Assembly (NCBI GenBank): GCA_032718475.1
Contig: JAUCBJ010008494.1
Location: 32,334 to 96,333, forward strand
Direction of reading: 5' to 3'
Origin: Nemertoderma westbladi
Taxonomy: Eukaryota; Xenacoelomorpha; Nemertodermatida; Nemertodermatidae
DNA length: 64,000 bases
Position 1 is the stretch's first letter. Each line of letters starts with the position of its first letter. Shown in pieces: positions 10,018 to 19,799 of the stretch. The translations under genes and the position numbers were made by a program. The notes beneath the pieces are model-generated. The model saw only the letters and a list, made by a program, of their open reading frames with translations, did not search any database and was not told where the DNA came from.

Positions 10018-10789
10018 CATGGGTGATAGGGAGTTGTGGCGGCGCAATTTTGTCGACAAGCCGGCACAGCATTTTTAAAATGAAGCTGCAATGCAGCATG
10101 CCGATCCTAGCTAGTTGGCATTCGGGATACCTGATTTTTCATTTACCAGAAAAACTTGTCAAAGATTACAGTAGTGACGATATGAAACTTGGTTTTGAAA
10201 ATTTCAGATCAGTTTATAGGTCTATTTATTGCAAGGGAATGATATATGGCTGGACACATTCGTCGGTTCAAAACAAAACTTGGGAAAAAGACTCCTGGGA
10301 AAATTCTAAGAGATACAAAATATCAAAATTGCCGTAGCTCCTATATAATAATTCAAGGCTATTCATTTGAATCAGTGCAATGAGATGAGTCATATTTCAG
10401 TTAATGATGCAACTAATGCTTCATATTTTTCATCAAAATTATTATTATACAGTATATCTTGTGTTTTATCAGTGTCCACGATATATTAGTTAGGTGCGGC
10501 TCCAATTCTTGGACTGTGTTAATTTATTTTCCCCCGGCACTTTAGAATTATCCGGATTGGTTTTGAAACGTTGCTTTAATATGAGAATTTCACTATGACT
10601 CCTTTCATTATCTTTTCATAAGATCAAAATTTCTAAAATGATCGCATAATTAACATTTTTATATTTAATTTCTCCTACGCGGATAGAATTCACTCAAGGG
10701 AATTATTTATGTGGGTTTAAGTTACTCTGAGCAGCCTATCATTATAGTGAATTTTAATTGTTTTGAATTTTAACAATTGTTAATTATTA

Positions 10790-11290
10790 ATCTGACGCAT
10801 ATTATATTTATTGTTTCACTAACTAATTTCACCAATTTACAACCCAAATTAAATTTGCCACAGTTTGAGTTTGTGTTTTATGTATTTTATTATATCTCAA
10901 CAATAGACGAAACGAGGAAATATTCTAATAACGATTGTCTATCTATGTGTAAGTTTTCCATTTCACCATTCTTATTCGTTTCAGTCTGGGAATAAATTTC
11001 GGTTTGCCTATGTTTCATTAGACTAGTTGTCAATGTCCAGGTAAGAAACCATTAGGTTTCCATGACAATACAAAATTATCGGGTTAGGACTTTGTATAAA
11101 GTACTTTCAAAAGAAAGTATAAGTTAGGACTTTAGCGCTCCCGGAGTTTATGCAAACGGTTTTATTTTTGTGTTCGATGTGAAATTGGTTATTTGCGAAA
11201 CTGAGGGGTATTCGCAATCAATATTTTCGGTCTTACAATCATTTAGCACTTAGTACAAATTGAATATAAGTGTGATTGACTAACCAACGA
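10790..11290. repeat. Diverged direct repeat, left copy
   Basis: This copy shares with 12090-12560 a colinear series of blocks: CTCAACAAT, TAACGATTGTC, GTCCAGGTAAGAAACCATTA, GTTTCCATGACAATACA, TATCGGGTTAGGACTTTG and CATTTAGCACTT, at an offset of about 1235. Blocks are well conserved with indels between them. It may be a tandem duplication or the two LTRs of a decayed element; no coding sequence lies between them. Confidence 0.7.
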
Positions 11291-12089
11291 AAATTAAAAT
11301 AACACGAGAGAAAGTAAAAAACATTATTGATAATAGGTAAAAAAAATTAAAATATAGCAGACAATAAAAGTCAGAAAACCCAACGTAATGATTTATGTAA
11401 AGGAACTTTCATATTTTACCGATTTATAACTGATGTTACACGAATAATGATTGAATTGTATTATTTTTTCCTGCAAATATTGTAAATTGATAAAAGTGAA
11501 ACTATAACTATTTTACATGATTGTGTGAAAGGTTTCACATAAGCAGTATTTATGTACCGAGCGAGGGTGGCGAGGGATGTTTCCATAAATATACAAGGGT
11601 CATTCATTCATAAACGTTGACAGTGCCCTTTTCACAAAATGGTGCCATTTTGTTAAATTATGTCAATTTAAGGGCGTTCTGAATGCTTAATTATTAGCGT
11701 TAATATTGTAATGTTTGGGAATATTAATGAAATTCATATCCTTTTTATGCAATCAACTCAACTCAACAATCAAACAGTTGGTACATCAACTAAACCTTCT
11801 TCGCGTTACCAACTTCGCCTACAATCAATGGTTATCAGTAATGGGAAATACTATCAATATTTGTTATAGAAGTTTATTGTTACTAAGTTAGTGATTATTA
11901 CTTAGCTGCGTTACGAGGATATCACCACATCGAGAAGTTGTTAATTTTCATAAAAATAGCGCACGTTTAGGTACGCCTATAATGCACTAATTATTGCAAT
12001 TTACCTGCTATAAAAGAAAAGGCAACTTTGTGGAATAAAATTACGCATTACTCTACATAAAAACAAATAGAGTTTTCTCTTTAACCATA

Positions 12090-12560
12090 AAATTGTTTTA
12101 CTAATATTTTCACAAATTTAGAACCTCAATTTGGGGTATCTCAACAATTAGACCGGATGAATTTTGAAGTAACGATTGTCAATATATCTAGGTATTTCCA
12201 TTCCACGGCAATCACTCACTACATAATAATATGTCACCTGTGCAATAAATTGAAATACATTGTATGGATGTCCAGGTAAGAAACCATTACGTTTCCATGA
12301 CAATACACAGTTATCGGGTTAGGACTTTGTATAGAGTACTTTCAAAGACTATCTAAAAGTAATAAGTTAAGACTTTAGCGCCCCGGCAGTTTGTGCAAAA
12401 CGCTTTTATTATTTGGTTATACGTGTACAATTGGCTATTCGCGAAACGGAGGGGTATTCGCAATTAACATTCAGCGAGTTAGCGTATTAGGGTATTTGCG
12501 GTCTTATAATCATTTAGCACTTGGTAATTGGTACAAATGGAATGTAAGTGTAAGAAGTGT
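12090..12560. repeat. Diverged direct repeat, right copy
   Basis: This is the partner of 10790-11290, in the same orientation, with the same order of blocks. The GTAAGAAACCATTA to GGACTTTG block is the best conserved part (about 12273-12330). I could not define terminal TG...CA ends or a target duplication with confidence. Confidence 0.7.
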
Positions 12561-13202
12561 GTTTGTAAGTTAGCATTATGGCCATTCCATACTCTTGAGT
12601 GTTTAAGTGTGTTTGAAAAGTATCAGTTCCCATGATGCCGCTAAGGGGGGCCAAGTTTTTCATACACATGACACACTGGACTGCAAAAGTGGTAAAATGC
12701 TAACTTGTGGGAAATGGTCTAAAAAACGTTTTGACAAAGTTTCAGATTGCAAGGACCACGAGTTAGCACTTTGAGTTAGCACTTTGGAAAAGTTAGCACA
12801 ATAGCGGAAAAAGAGCTTGCAAAGTTAGCCCTTTGGTATATTTGCCAACACATGTAAATCCAATCGCTGTCCATCCACAAAGTCAAGCAAGCTCCATCCA
12901 CTGCCCTCTCAGTCACATAGCGACTTGGCCATTAACAAAAGCCAGTTCTCGGCGGGAATCTGAGTTCAAAGGCTTGCCGCAGTTGAGAGATGTAAACTGT
13001 TACCTTGAAATCATTCCAATGTCATTTCAATATGAGACAGAAAGTCTGGAATTTCGGTGCGTCGATTTCAAGGTCATTTCAATATGCCATCAATGTCATT
13101 TCAATGTCAATTCTACTTTCAATGATATTCTATGGACACATTTTGATCAAACCTTTATCAAAAGGAATGCTTTTTGAGAGCGGGACTGTATATATTTCGA
13201 TC

Positions 13203-13322
13203 CGGACAATTCCGACCCGGACAATTCCGACCTAAGGCAATTCCGTCCCGGACAATTCCGACCCATGAAAATTTAATTCGATCTCTATGTGGGTCGGAAT
13301 TGACCGGGTCGGAATTGTCCTA
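13203..13322. repeat. Short inverted repeat of GGACAATTCCGACCC units
   Basis: Three units close to CCGGACAATTCCGACC stand in direct order on the left (about 13203-13265). Two reverse-complement units, GGGTCGGAATT and GGGTCGGAATTGTCC, stand on the right (about 13291-13320). The stretch can fold into a cruciform or hairpin. It may be the remains of a small DNA transposon whose ends are made of sub-repeats. No coding. Confidence 0.65.
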
Positions 13323-14084
13323 GCTTTATTTTAATTAATTATTTATTTTTATTTTTGAATGGAACAAGTAATTTTTCTAATTCAAAAAGACAACCTAAAT
13401 ACACCCCGGTGTGGATGCGTTATGCGATTGAGCGGATAATGCATTAACTGTGCTAAATAATATAATAGATTTATTCAGAAGTGGAAAAATATGGACGTTA
13501 GACCTGACCCCATAAAATCACATTGTACATGTAACTATTTTAATCTGGTTTACCTTAAATAATCATAAAAAAAATTATATTATTCCACAAAATTGCATTT
13601 TTAACTGATTTATAACCGGAATTTTTGCAATAAGATAAGACTGAAACATGCAAATTTTTAGTGTTTTTGATGAAGAAAGGACAATGAGGTCTATGGTGGA
13701 ATTAGTATCCACGACATTACATACAACAATAGGCCCCTACTCAAATGACAATAAATTGGCACTTTAGACTTTTCAACACAAATTATTAAACTATTAATTG
13801 ACGTTAACCATGCGGCGTGGCATCCTCGAACCAAACCCATTTCGCCATTTAGTGCCCATACCCATCCCATAACCACACAAAACCTCTTATACCACTAATT
13901 GTGTAGTTCTGGGTGGTTCTTTCGGAAGATTAAATACTTCGCTTTTAATCCTAAAAATGGCGGACATTCTTGTGCCCTATATGCCAATTACTGCGGTCTA
14001 CCCATTATGGGGGCGAAAAACCTTGTTCAATATAATACATTCATTATTATTCATCATACAGTATGTCATGTAGTTATTCTAATA

Positions 14085-15261
14085 CGCAATAATTTTATTG
14101 TCCGTTTAAATCCTTTTTTTGTCCTTTTTTTTATTTTTTATGTCCTCCAAAAATCTAATGTTAGGTTCCATGCTACCGGTTTCTCTACTGCTGTTCTCTC
14201 AGGCTATCAGTACCGGTATTAGTATATATAGCACTATTTTGCTGTATTGTATGTACAGATGTAGGTATAAAGCAGGGATTTCTGTATTTTAGTACCGGTA
14301 CCGGCACCGGTACTGCTATAGGCCTACTGTGTAGCCTACCATTTAAATACGGTACTGGTAGGCCTACCGGCTGACCGGTTGTTTTGGTTAGAAAATCCCG
14401 CCTCATCTGTAACCTGCTCCTTTGCCTGATTTGGTAAAGTGACCGTTTATTGTTTTGGTTAGAAAGGCCCGCCTCTGTAACCTGCTCCTTTCCTTCATTT
14501 GGTAAAGTGACTGTTTATTGTTTAGGTTAGAAAATCCCGCCTCTAACCTGCCCCTTTCCCTCAATTAATTAAGTGATCGTTTATTGTTTTGTTTAGGAAA
14601 TCCCGCCTCTGTAACCTGCTCCTTTCCCTGATTTGGTAAAGTGACTGTTTATTGTTTTGGTTAGAAAATCCCGCTTCTGTAACCTGCTCCTTTCTCTCAA
14701 TTGGTAATGTTATCGTTTATTGTTTTGGTTAGAAAATCCCGTCTCTGTAACCTGCTCCTTTCCCTGATTTGGTAAAGTGACTGTTTATTGTTTTGGTTAG
14801 AAAATCCCGCATCTGTAACCTGCTCCTTTCTCTCAATTGGTAATGTTATCGTTTATTGTTTTGGTTAGAAAATCCCGACTCTGTAACCTGCTCCTTTCCC
14901 TCAATTAGTTAAATGATCGTTTATTGTTTTGGTTAGAAAATCCCGCCTCAGTAAGCTCCTTTCCCTGATTTGGTATAGTGACTGTTTATTGTTTGTTTTG
15001 GCACAGGCATAGTGAAACCAACTGTCCGACAGACCAGAAATCAACAAATTTTGAATGTTTTGGCATAGGTATGTTGAAATCAACTGTCTGACAGTCCAGA
15101 AATCAGCAGTCCGACAGTTTGAAGAAATACATACCGGTATATAAAAAGTCATTAAAAGGACAATAAAAGTCATTGAAAGGACAACAAAAGTCATTATGCA
15201 CAATTCGTAAAAAAAAGGAGGACAAAAAAAGTCAAATAAAAGGACATAAAAAATCACTGCC
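14085..15261 (+). mobile_element. Mutator-like foldback element (copy A) with 9-bp target duplication
   Basis: ATTCTAATA flanks both ends (14076-14084 and 15262-15270). The left end CGCAATAATTTTATTGTCC and the inverted right end GGCAGTGATTTTTTATGTCC are imperfect terminal inverted repeats that continue through T-rich blocks ending TTTTTTTGTCC. The interior holds a segment rich in TACCGGTA and TAGGCCTA palindromes (14160-14380), a 68-bp satellite (14380-14995) and a CTGTCCGACAG-type segment (15000-15120). The same structure, with different flanks, occurs at 28173-36670 in the opposite orientation. A 9-bp duplication with long inverted ends is typical of Mutator-like elements. No transposase is present. 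Confidence 0.8.
14380..14995. repeat. ~68-bp satellite inside Mutator-like copy A
   Basis: About nine units of the pattern TTTATTGTTTTGGTTAGAAA, ATCCCGCCTCTGTAACC, TGCTCCTTTCCCTGATTTGG, each about 61-72 bp. The units are diverged by a few substitutions and small indels. The same unit, inverted, forms the array at 35478-36235, and single units occur in the MITE arms at 8880-9130 and near 62340. Confidence 0.9.
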
Positions 15262-15270
15262 ATTCTAATA

Positions 15271-16519
15271 TTAGTTACAGGTACCAAAAATATAGATTGC
15301 TATGCATTGTTACGGATTTCAATAATAATAATAAGGCTTCTTACTGACAATTAGCTCAAGTAAGGTCATATGGTCAGTGGCAAGCAGTGAAGCTTAATTT
15401 TGTAGAATTAATCATCATATTCTTTTTTCTCATGTAAGCGATTACATTCCACTCTACATTCCAACCTAAAATGGGAAAGGTAGCTGTTAATTTACGTGTC
15501 TTATATTGTCTGCCAGCCCGTCCAAAATCTGACCACAATAGAAAACAGTCTAGCGCGGTGTATGACCCACTGTGTGTGGGAGACTGAATTCTATCGGCGT
15601 GAGGGGGGTAGGTTACTTTGTATTATTCGATTAATCTCTACTATATAATCTCCAAAAACTATGTTTACTTTCAGGGTAATATCAACAGTTCCTTTCAGAT
15701 GCTGCGCTTTAATATCAGACAGAGTTTTGACATACAATAATTACAACGGTTGTTTATAGAGCATTATGATTTACATTCTTTAGGAATGTAGAATTATTCA
15801 CTCGCACTCACTTCAATGACAATAATACGGAAACACGCTAATTTGCCGACTAATTTTGTTCATGTATAAGGAGAAATTTAGCTCGCTTACATTGGGGTTA
15901 TGAAATAGCATAAATATCATACAGACCACTGTATTTTGAGCCAATCAATCATTACTAATGCTTCCCTTCTGCTTACCTCTGAATAGCAAAGAAAGTTAGT
16001 TGGTATCATCGATTATTTGTACGTATTCTCTAAATATAAATATCAATTAAAAAGGTTACCAGACAACAATGAATAACAGTACAAAACAGTATCAAAATAG
16101 CGCGTGGTGTCGGCAGTTAATTAGCAGGCAGATGTTTACCATTACAAAGTGCAGTTTATTGAAGTAAAGTGTTCAGATAATTGACTTTAGGCTCTATAAC
16201 TCTCGCCACTAATGGTATTCGGGCAGAATAGGGCAGAATGAATTATTTGTCATATTTAGGCTTATAGAAATATGTAAGCAAGATCTCAGGAATTCGCAAA
16301 GTGAAAATTGTGCTGATTGGCTGTTCGAATAGCATAGGAGCTATGGAACAAAGAAAATATTGACCAATGCCTGGTGATTTCGTCATTAGAGCTCTATACC
16401 AAAAATAAATGCCACAGGGCGTAAGTCTATATGTTCTCAACTTTCTTGAGATATTGAGCTGGGTTTCGAGTAGTTCGCATTCGCGTATTGCACAAAAATA
16501 TACATTTTTGCTGTAAAAT
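15271..16519. repeat. Non-coding segment, paralogous to 25450-26300
   Basis: From about 15560 to 16420 the sequence runs colinear with 25450-26290: GGGAGACTG, TATTATTCGATT, CTACTATATAATCTC, AACAGTTCCTTT, GCGCTTTAA, ACATTCTTTAGGA, TTATGAAATAGCAT, CTGATTGGC and GATTTCGTCAT appear in the same order. Similarity is patchy, perhaps two-thirds identical. No ORF is conserved between the copies. It may be an old dispersed element or a duplicated regulatory or non-coding RNA segment. Confidence 0.6.
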
Positions 16520-17157
16520 TGTGACAGGATTGAGTTCAAGGATCACGACCGGGTTAGGTTGTACGTGTCACTTCGCTGCTGGGCTGCTGAACTAATATCT
16601 TTGGCTGAAGGCCGTCTGGAAAATAACAGAGTTTGTGTTTCTCAGTGTTAATGTTCCAATGATAATAGCACAGTATGTATAACAAATAATAGCAGAAATT
16701 GCAATACAGAATGATTACAGCAGTATATGAAATGATGGTCGAAAGCATTGCCGGTCTGCAACTGTGTGATTAATGAACTGACCGGTAAATCAGTAATCAG
16801 AGTAAATATGATTGATACATATTAGTTTCACCTCTACATTACTGTGGCCTCTGCTACCTAATGGACGCTCTGCTGTTCTCCCCCACGTGCTCCCCTGCCC
16901 GATATTGGCTTATATACTAATTGTCACTTTGGCACTCCCTGTAGGTGTTACCCCCTGCTGCTAGCCTCGACTAGCTGGGTTCTCCCTCTGAGTTGGTTTG
17001 ACCTCTCACCTCTCTCTGTGGCTTAGGGCGTGTTTCGCCCCCCGAGTTGGTTATGAGGCGAGATTATTATTGGTAATCTCGTATTGCCAACTATATTGGT
17101 AAAATGCCACTGGTCCCATTTTCGGTGGGTAATGTAAGGGAATTGAATCCGCTTACA
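16520..17157 (-). mobile_element. 3' LTR of BEL/Pao copy 1
   Basis: The plus strand begins TGTGACAGGATT and ends GAATCCGCTTACA, matching in pattern the solo LTR at 54639-55196 (TGTGACGG ... GAATCCGCTCACA). Internal correspondences include AGGATCACGACC with AGGATCCTGACC and GACCGGTAA in both. A polypurine tract on the minus strand abuts the right edge. It is diverged from copy 2 and the solo LTR, so it is an older or separate subfamily. The length of 638 bp compares with 558 bp for the solo LTR. Confidence 0.65.
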
Positions 17158-17196
17158 CTCCCCCCCCATGCTATCTTCCCGGTGAGAAGATAGCAT
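17158..17196 (-). promoter_or_regulatory. BEL polypurine tract and adjoining perfect hairpin
   Basis: On the minus strand GGGGGGGGAG lies directly against the LTR start TGTAAGCGG, the expected place for the plus-strand primer of reverse transcription. Immediately upstream of it a perfect 11-bp stem, ATGCTATCTTC and GAAGATAGCAT around a 7-base loop (17168-17196), could form in the RNA. Confidence 0.6.
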
Positions 17197-18076
17197 CAAC
17201 CTCAAGTGCGCTTCAATTCCGCTGGAACCCAATCTAATATTGGATGTGGGGTGGAGTTTTCTTCTCAGGGTCGGCTTTCCATACCGGCCCCCATGGGTCT
17301 GTTGTTACTACCCATCCTTGGTGCAATCACGAGCTATGTTGCACCAAGGTATCTGGTGTCTCTGTTTGAGACCATTGTGCTCACTCTCGACACAATTTTC
17401 CTCTAACCTTCCTCTAATCTTCCTCACGGATCTCGCTGTCCCTTCCTCTCTCACCAGTCCCTTGGGACTCATTCTCCTCCGTGCTCGCTCCCCACACTTG
17501 AATTTCACTCCTTTCACTCCCTCACATGTCAACACCTCCTTCCCATACTTCCCCCATTTCCCCATTTTCGTTTTCACTCTCCATACACTTATTGGGTCCC
17601 ACACATGTGTACGTCATGTCAGTGAGATCCGTCTAAAGTCTCGTCCTACTATTCTACTCATTATTCCCGTTGATTCGGTATTTGGTCCCATTGACCCGGC
17701 GTGCATAAATTACTGTATGTTGGTATGTCTTACCATACGTTAGTATGTATGTATTTGTACATTATGTACCCATCAGACGTACGTAATTGTTTAGTGCGTA
17801 TGTATGGTCCCATCGACCTGGCGTGCGTAAATTACTGTACATTGGTACGTCGTACCATACGTTACTACGTATGTATTTGTACATTATGTACCCATCAGAC
17901 GTATGTAATTGGTTAGTGCGTATATATGGTCCCATTGACCCGGCGTGCGTAAATTACTGTACGCTGTACCATATGTTGCTATGCATGTATTTGTACATTA
18001 TGTACCCATCAGACGTACATAATTGTACCTACTCATATTATTTTTTTTTTATATATTATTTTATATTATTTATTTT
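17197..18076. repeat. BEL copy 1 non-coding 3' region with 121-bp tandem repeat
   Basis: This lies between the hairpin at 18077 and the polypurine tract, where an autonomous BEL/Pao would carry reverse transcriptase, RNase H and integrase. None of their motifs is visible on the minus strand. From 17686 to 18030 there are three units of about 121 bp, each starting near GGTCCCATTGACCCGGCG and containing a TGTACATTATGTACCCATC segment. The stretch from 18035 to 18075 is A+T-rich. Confidence 0.65.
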
Positions 18077-18106
18077 GTGGGAAGGGTGTATCGCCCTCAT
18101 TCCCAC
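18077..18106 (-). promoter_or_regulatory. Conserved RNA hairpin after the BEL gag-protease ORF (copy 1)
   Basis: GTGGGAA pairs with TTCCCAC and GGGTG pairs with CGCCC (one wobble) around a 3-base loop. It begins 28 bases past the protease stop. The same hairpin is at 39938-39967 in the second BEL copy, with the wobble position as a full pair. Conservation in both copies while neighbouring sequence differs argues for an RNA role. Confidence 0.55.
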
Positions 18107-18133
18107 CCCCCTCAGTCCAACTTATTGGATGAC

Positions 18134-19780
18134 TTAACAAACTAGGGGCGATTCTTGCAGCAGGCAACTCTCCCACTGCCCCCCTGTAGGTCCTCTTACT
18201 CTTCGCCCCACTCTCCTTGTCAGTTCCAACTCTCTTGGATCTGACCTTCCTGTCAGTTCCAACTCTCTTGGATCTGACCTTCCCTTCTCCTTCGTCAGTT
18301 CCAACTCTCTTGGATCTGACCTTCCCTTCTCCTCCGTCAGTTCCAACTCGCTTGGATCTGACCTTCCCTTCTCCTCCACCCTAAAATCGGGTCTCTCCTC
18401 CACCCCACAGAACTCCTCATCATTGTCCCCTAGCAGCAAGATGCCACCCTTCATCTCGTCATCACTTGGCGACAGAATGCCGCCCTTCTTGTCATCCTCA
18501 CTGGTATATGCCACCTTTGCTGGCCTCCCCCTCAATATATGCGCTGGCATTAAAGCCCTGATGACCCTCGGTCATCCTTCGGTACACATAATGGTCTACC
18601 ATTCAATGCCCCCTCGCACTTTGCCAGCCCAGTGTGCATGTATAACACGCCCTCTCCAACTTTCCTGCTCAGCCCTGCTTGGCTCCTTTGTCACGCTTCA
18701 TCATGGGCTTCTCCGCCCTTGGTCTAATCTTCTTACGTCCTCTCCCCTTCCACTCTGTCCTCATACTCGACCTCCTTCCCATTGGTATGCTTCTCAACTG
18801 GACCGGCATCTGTTCCGGACACCTCTCCGGATATTTTCATCCATCCCCATACCGATACACGCCAGGAACATCTATGTTCCATCCCATCGCCTCTAGGTCC
18901 TCTGCGTCGAACCCATTCTCATCCGCCTACTCTCTTGCTATTGTTTCTCCTCCTGACTCATCTGTCGGCAGTATTTCTCTGTCCTCTTTCCTTTCACCAT
19001 GCTCCACCGTGCGTGGTCCCAGATCCATACACATCCCCGACTCCTGGTGTCCTCCCTCGGGCAGCTTCCCATATGGGACCTCCCCATCGCCTGTCTTTGG
19101 GTTCTCCTCTGCTCCTTTGTCTTCCATTCCTCTCATTGTGCACGCGAACATGCACCTGAGGATTCCGACATGCTGAACGGAATTCTAGACTTGATTGGGC
19201 CGCTGAGTGTCCATCCAAATGGCGTGAGAATCGCCATCGGGCCTCGCCCCCCATCCTCTCGGAACACGGCCCATCTCCCGTGGGCCGTCGGGCAGTCCAT
19301 GCCGACTTTGAGATATACTTTTGGGACGTCCAGTTCAGGCATGGAGAAATCGATACCATCCAGGAACCGGTATTGCTTGACCTCGATCTTTGTGGGCTGC
19401 CTGGCGTTTATATTAATCGATTCTATTATTTGAATGGGATCGATGGTCGGCCCATAATCGCACCCTGGTGTTATCGCTGATAATTTGCAACGCCCCGTTT
19501 TCATTTTCAAGACCTCGTCTTTACTCGAGATAGTGGTTACCGCCATCTTGCTTGGCCTCGTTCGTAACCCTATCTTTTCGGCCACCCAACCCTCTGTTAG
19601 CGTGAACGCTGCTCCACTATCGATCAACATTAATGTTGTGACCGATAGCCCATCCTCTCCTGTTATTCTCACTGGTACTACTTCGAGTAGTACCGTCCTT
19701 TTCCTCTTTGCTCTCATGGTGCTCGTCACCATGGTTTGGCCTCCAGTCTCATCAGTCTCAGTGTACTTTCGTGGTTTCTC
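18134..19780 (-). pseudogene. BEL/Pao aspartic protease region (copy 1, decayed)
   Basis: The best frame is 19133-19732. It shows a retropepsin core LIDSGAAFTLTEGWVAE, then a segment with DGIDFSMPELD, VGMDCPTAHG and LTPFGWTLSGPIK, a combination characteristic of the BEL/Pao (A17-like) protease. Downstream, GFDAEDLEAMGWN is preserved but several stops and shifts intervene between about 18550 and 19130. The C-terminal frame 18134-18550 carries four tandem copies of a unit KGRSDPRELELT and ends at a stop at 18134. Copy 2 ends at the corresponding place, so this terminus is ancestral to both. No reverse transcriptase follows. Confidence 0.75.
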
Positions 19781-19799
19781 TCGACACCTATCCTTCTTA

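Larger units (their letters stand above)
7583..10114 (+). mobile_element. 5'-truncated RTE-like LINE with 11-bp target duplication, split by a hAT element
   Basis: TTGGCATTCGG occurs at 7572-7582 and again at 10115-10125, flanking LINE sequence that matches the 3' part of the full-length copy at 57077-60834. The 5' end is truncated within the reverse transcriptase (homology starts at TCGTGGGACCATGG, about 7595), which is typical of target-primed reverse transcription. Homology resumes after the hAT insertion with the last codons and 3' tail, ending in CTAGCTAG. This pair of duplications is good evidence for a genuine retrotransposition event. Confidence 0.85.
10126..14075. other. Long non-coding stretch
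   Basis: No supported gene. ORFs of about 60-115 codons here lack domains and conserved composition. The stretch contains the direct repeat pair at 10790-11290 and 12090-12560, GTTAGCAC words at 12570-12840, short TCATTTCAAT repeats at 13015-13105 and the hairpin repeat at 13203-13322, described separately. Confidence 0.4.

Noticed and set aside
14380-14995. CRISPR array
   Set aside because: The 68-bp units are entirely repeated with gradual divergence; there are no spacers, and the context is a eukaryotic transposon.
17240-17743. 167-codon plus ORF and its minus-strand partner
   Set aside because: It lies in the BEL 3' region, is composed of low-information Pro/Leu/Ser sequence and has no domain; no BEL pol motif is found either.
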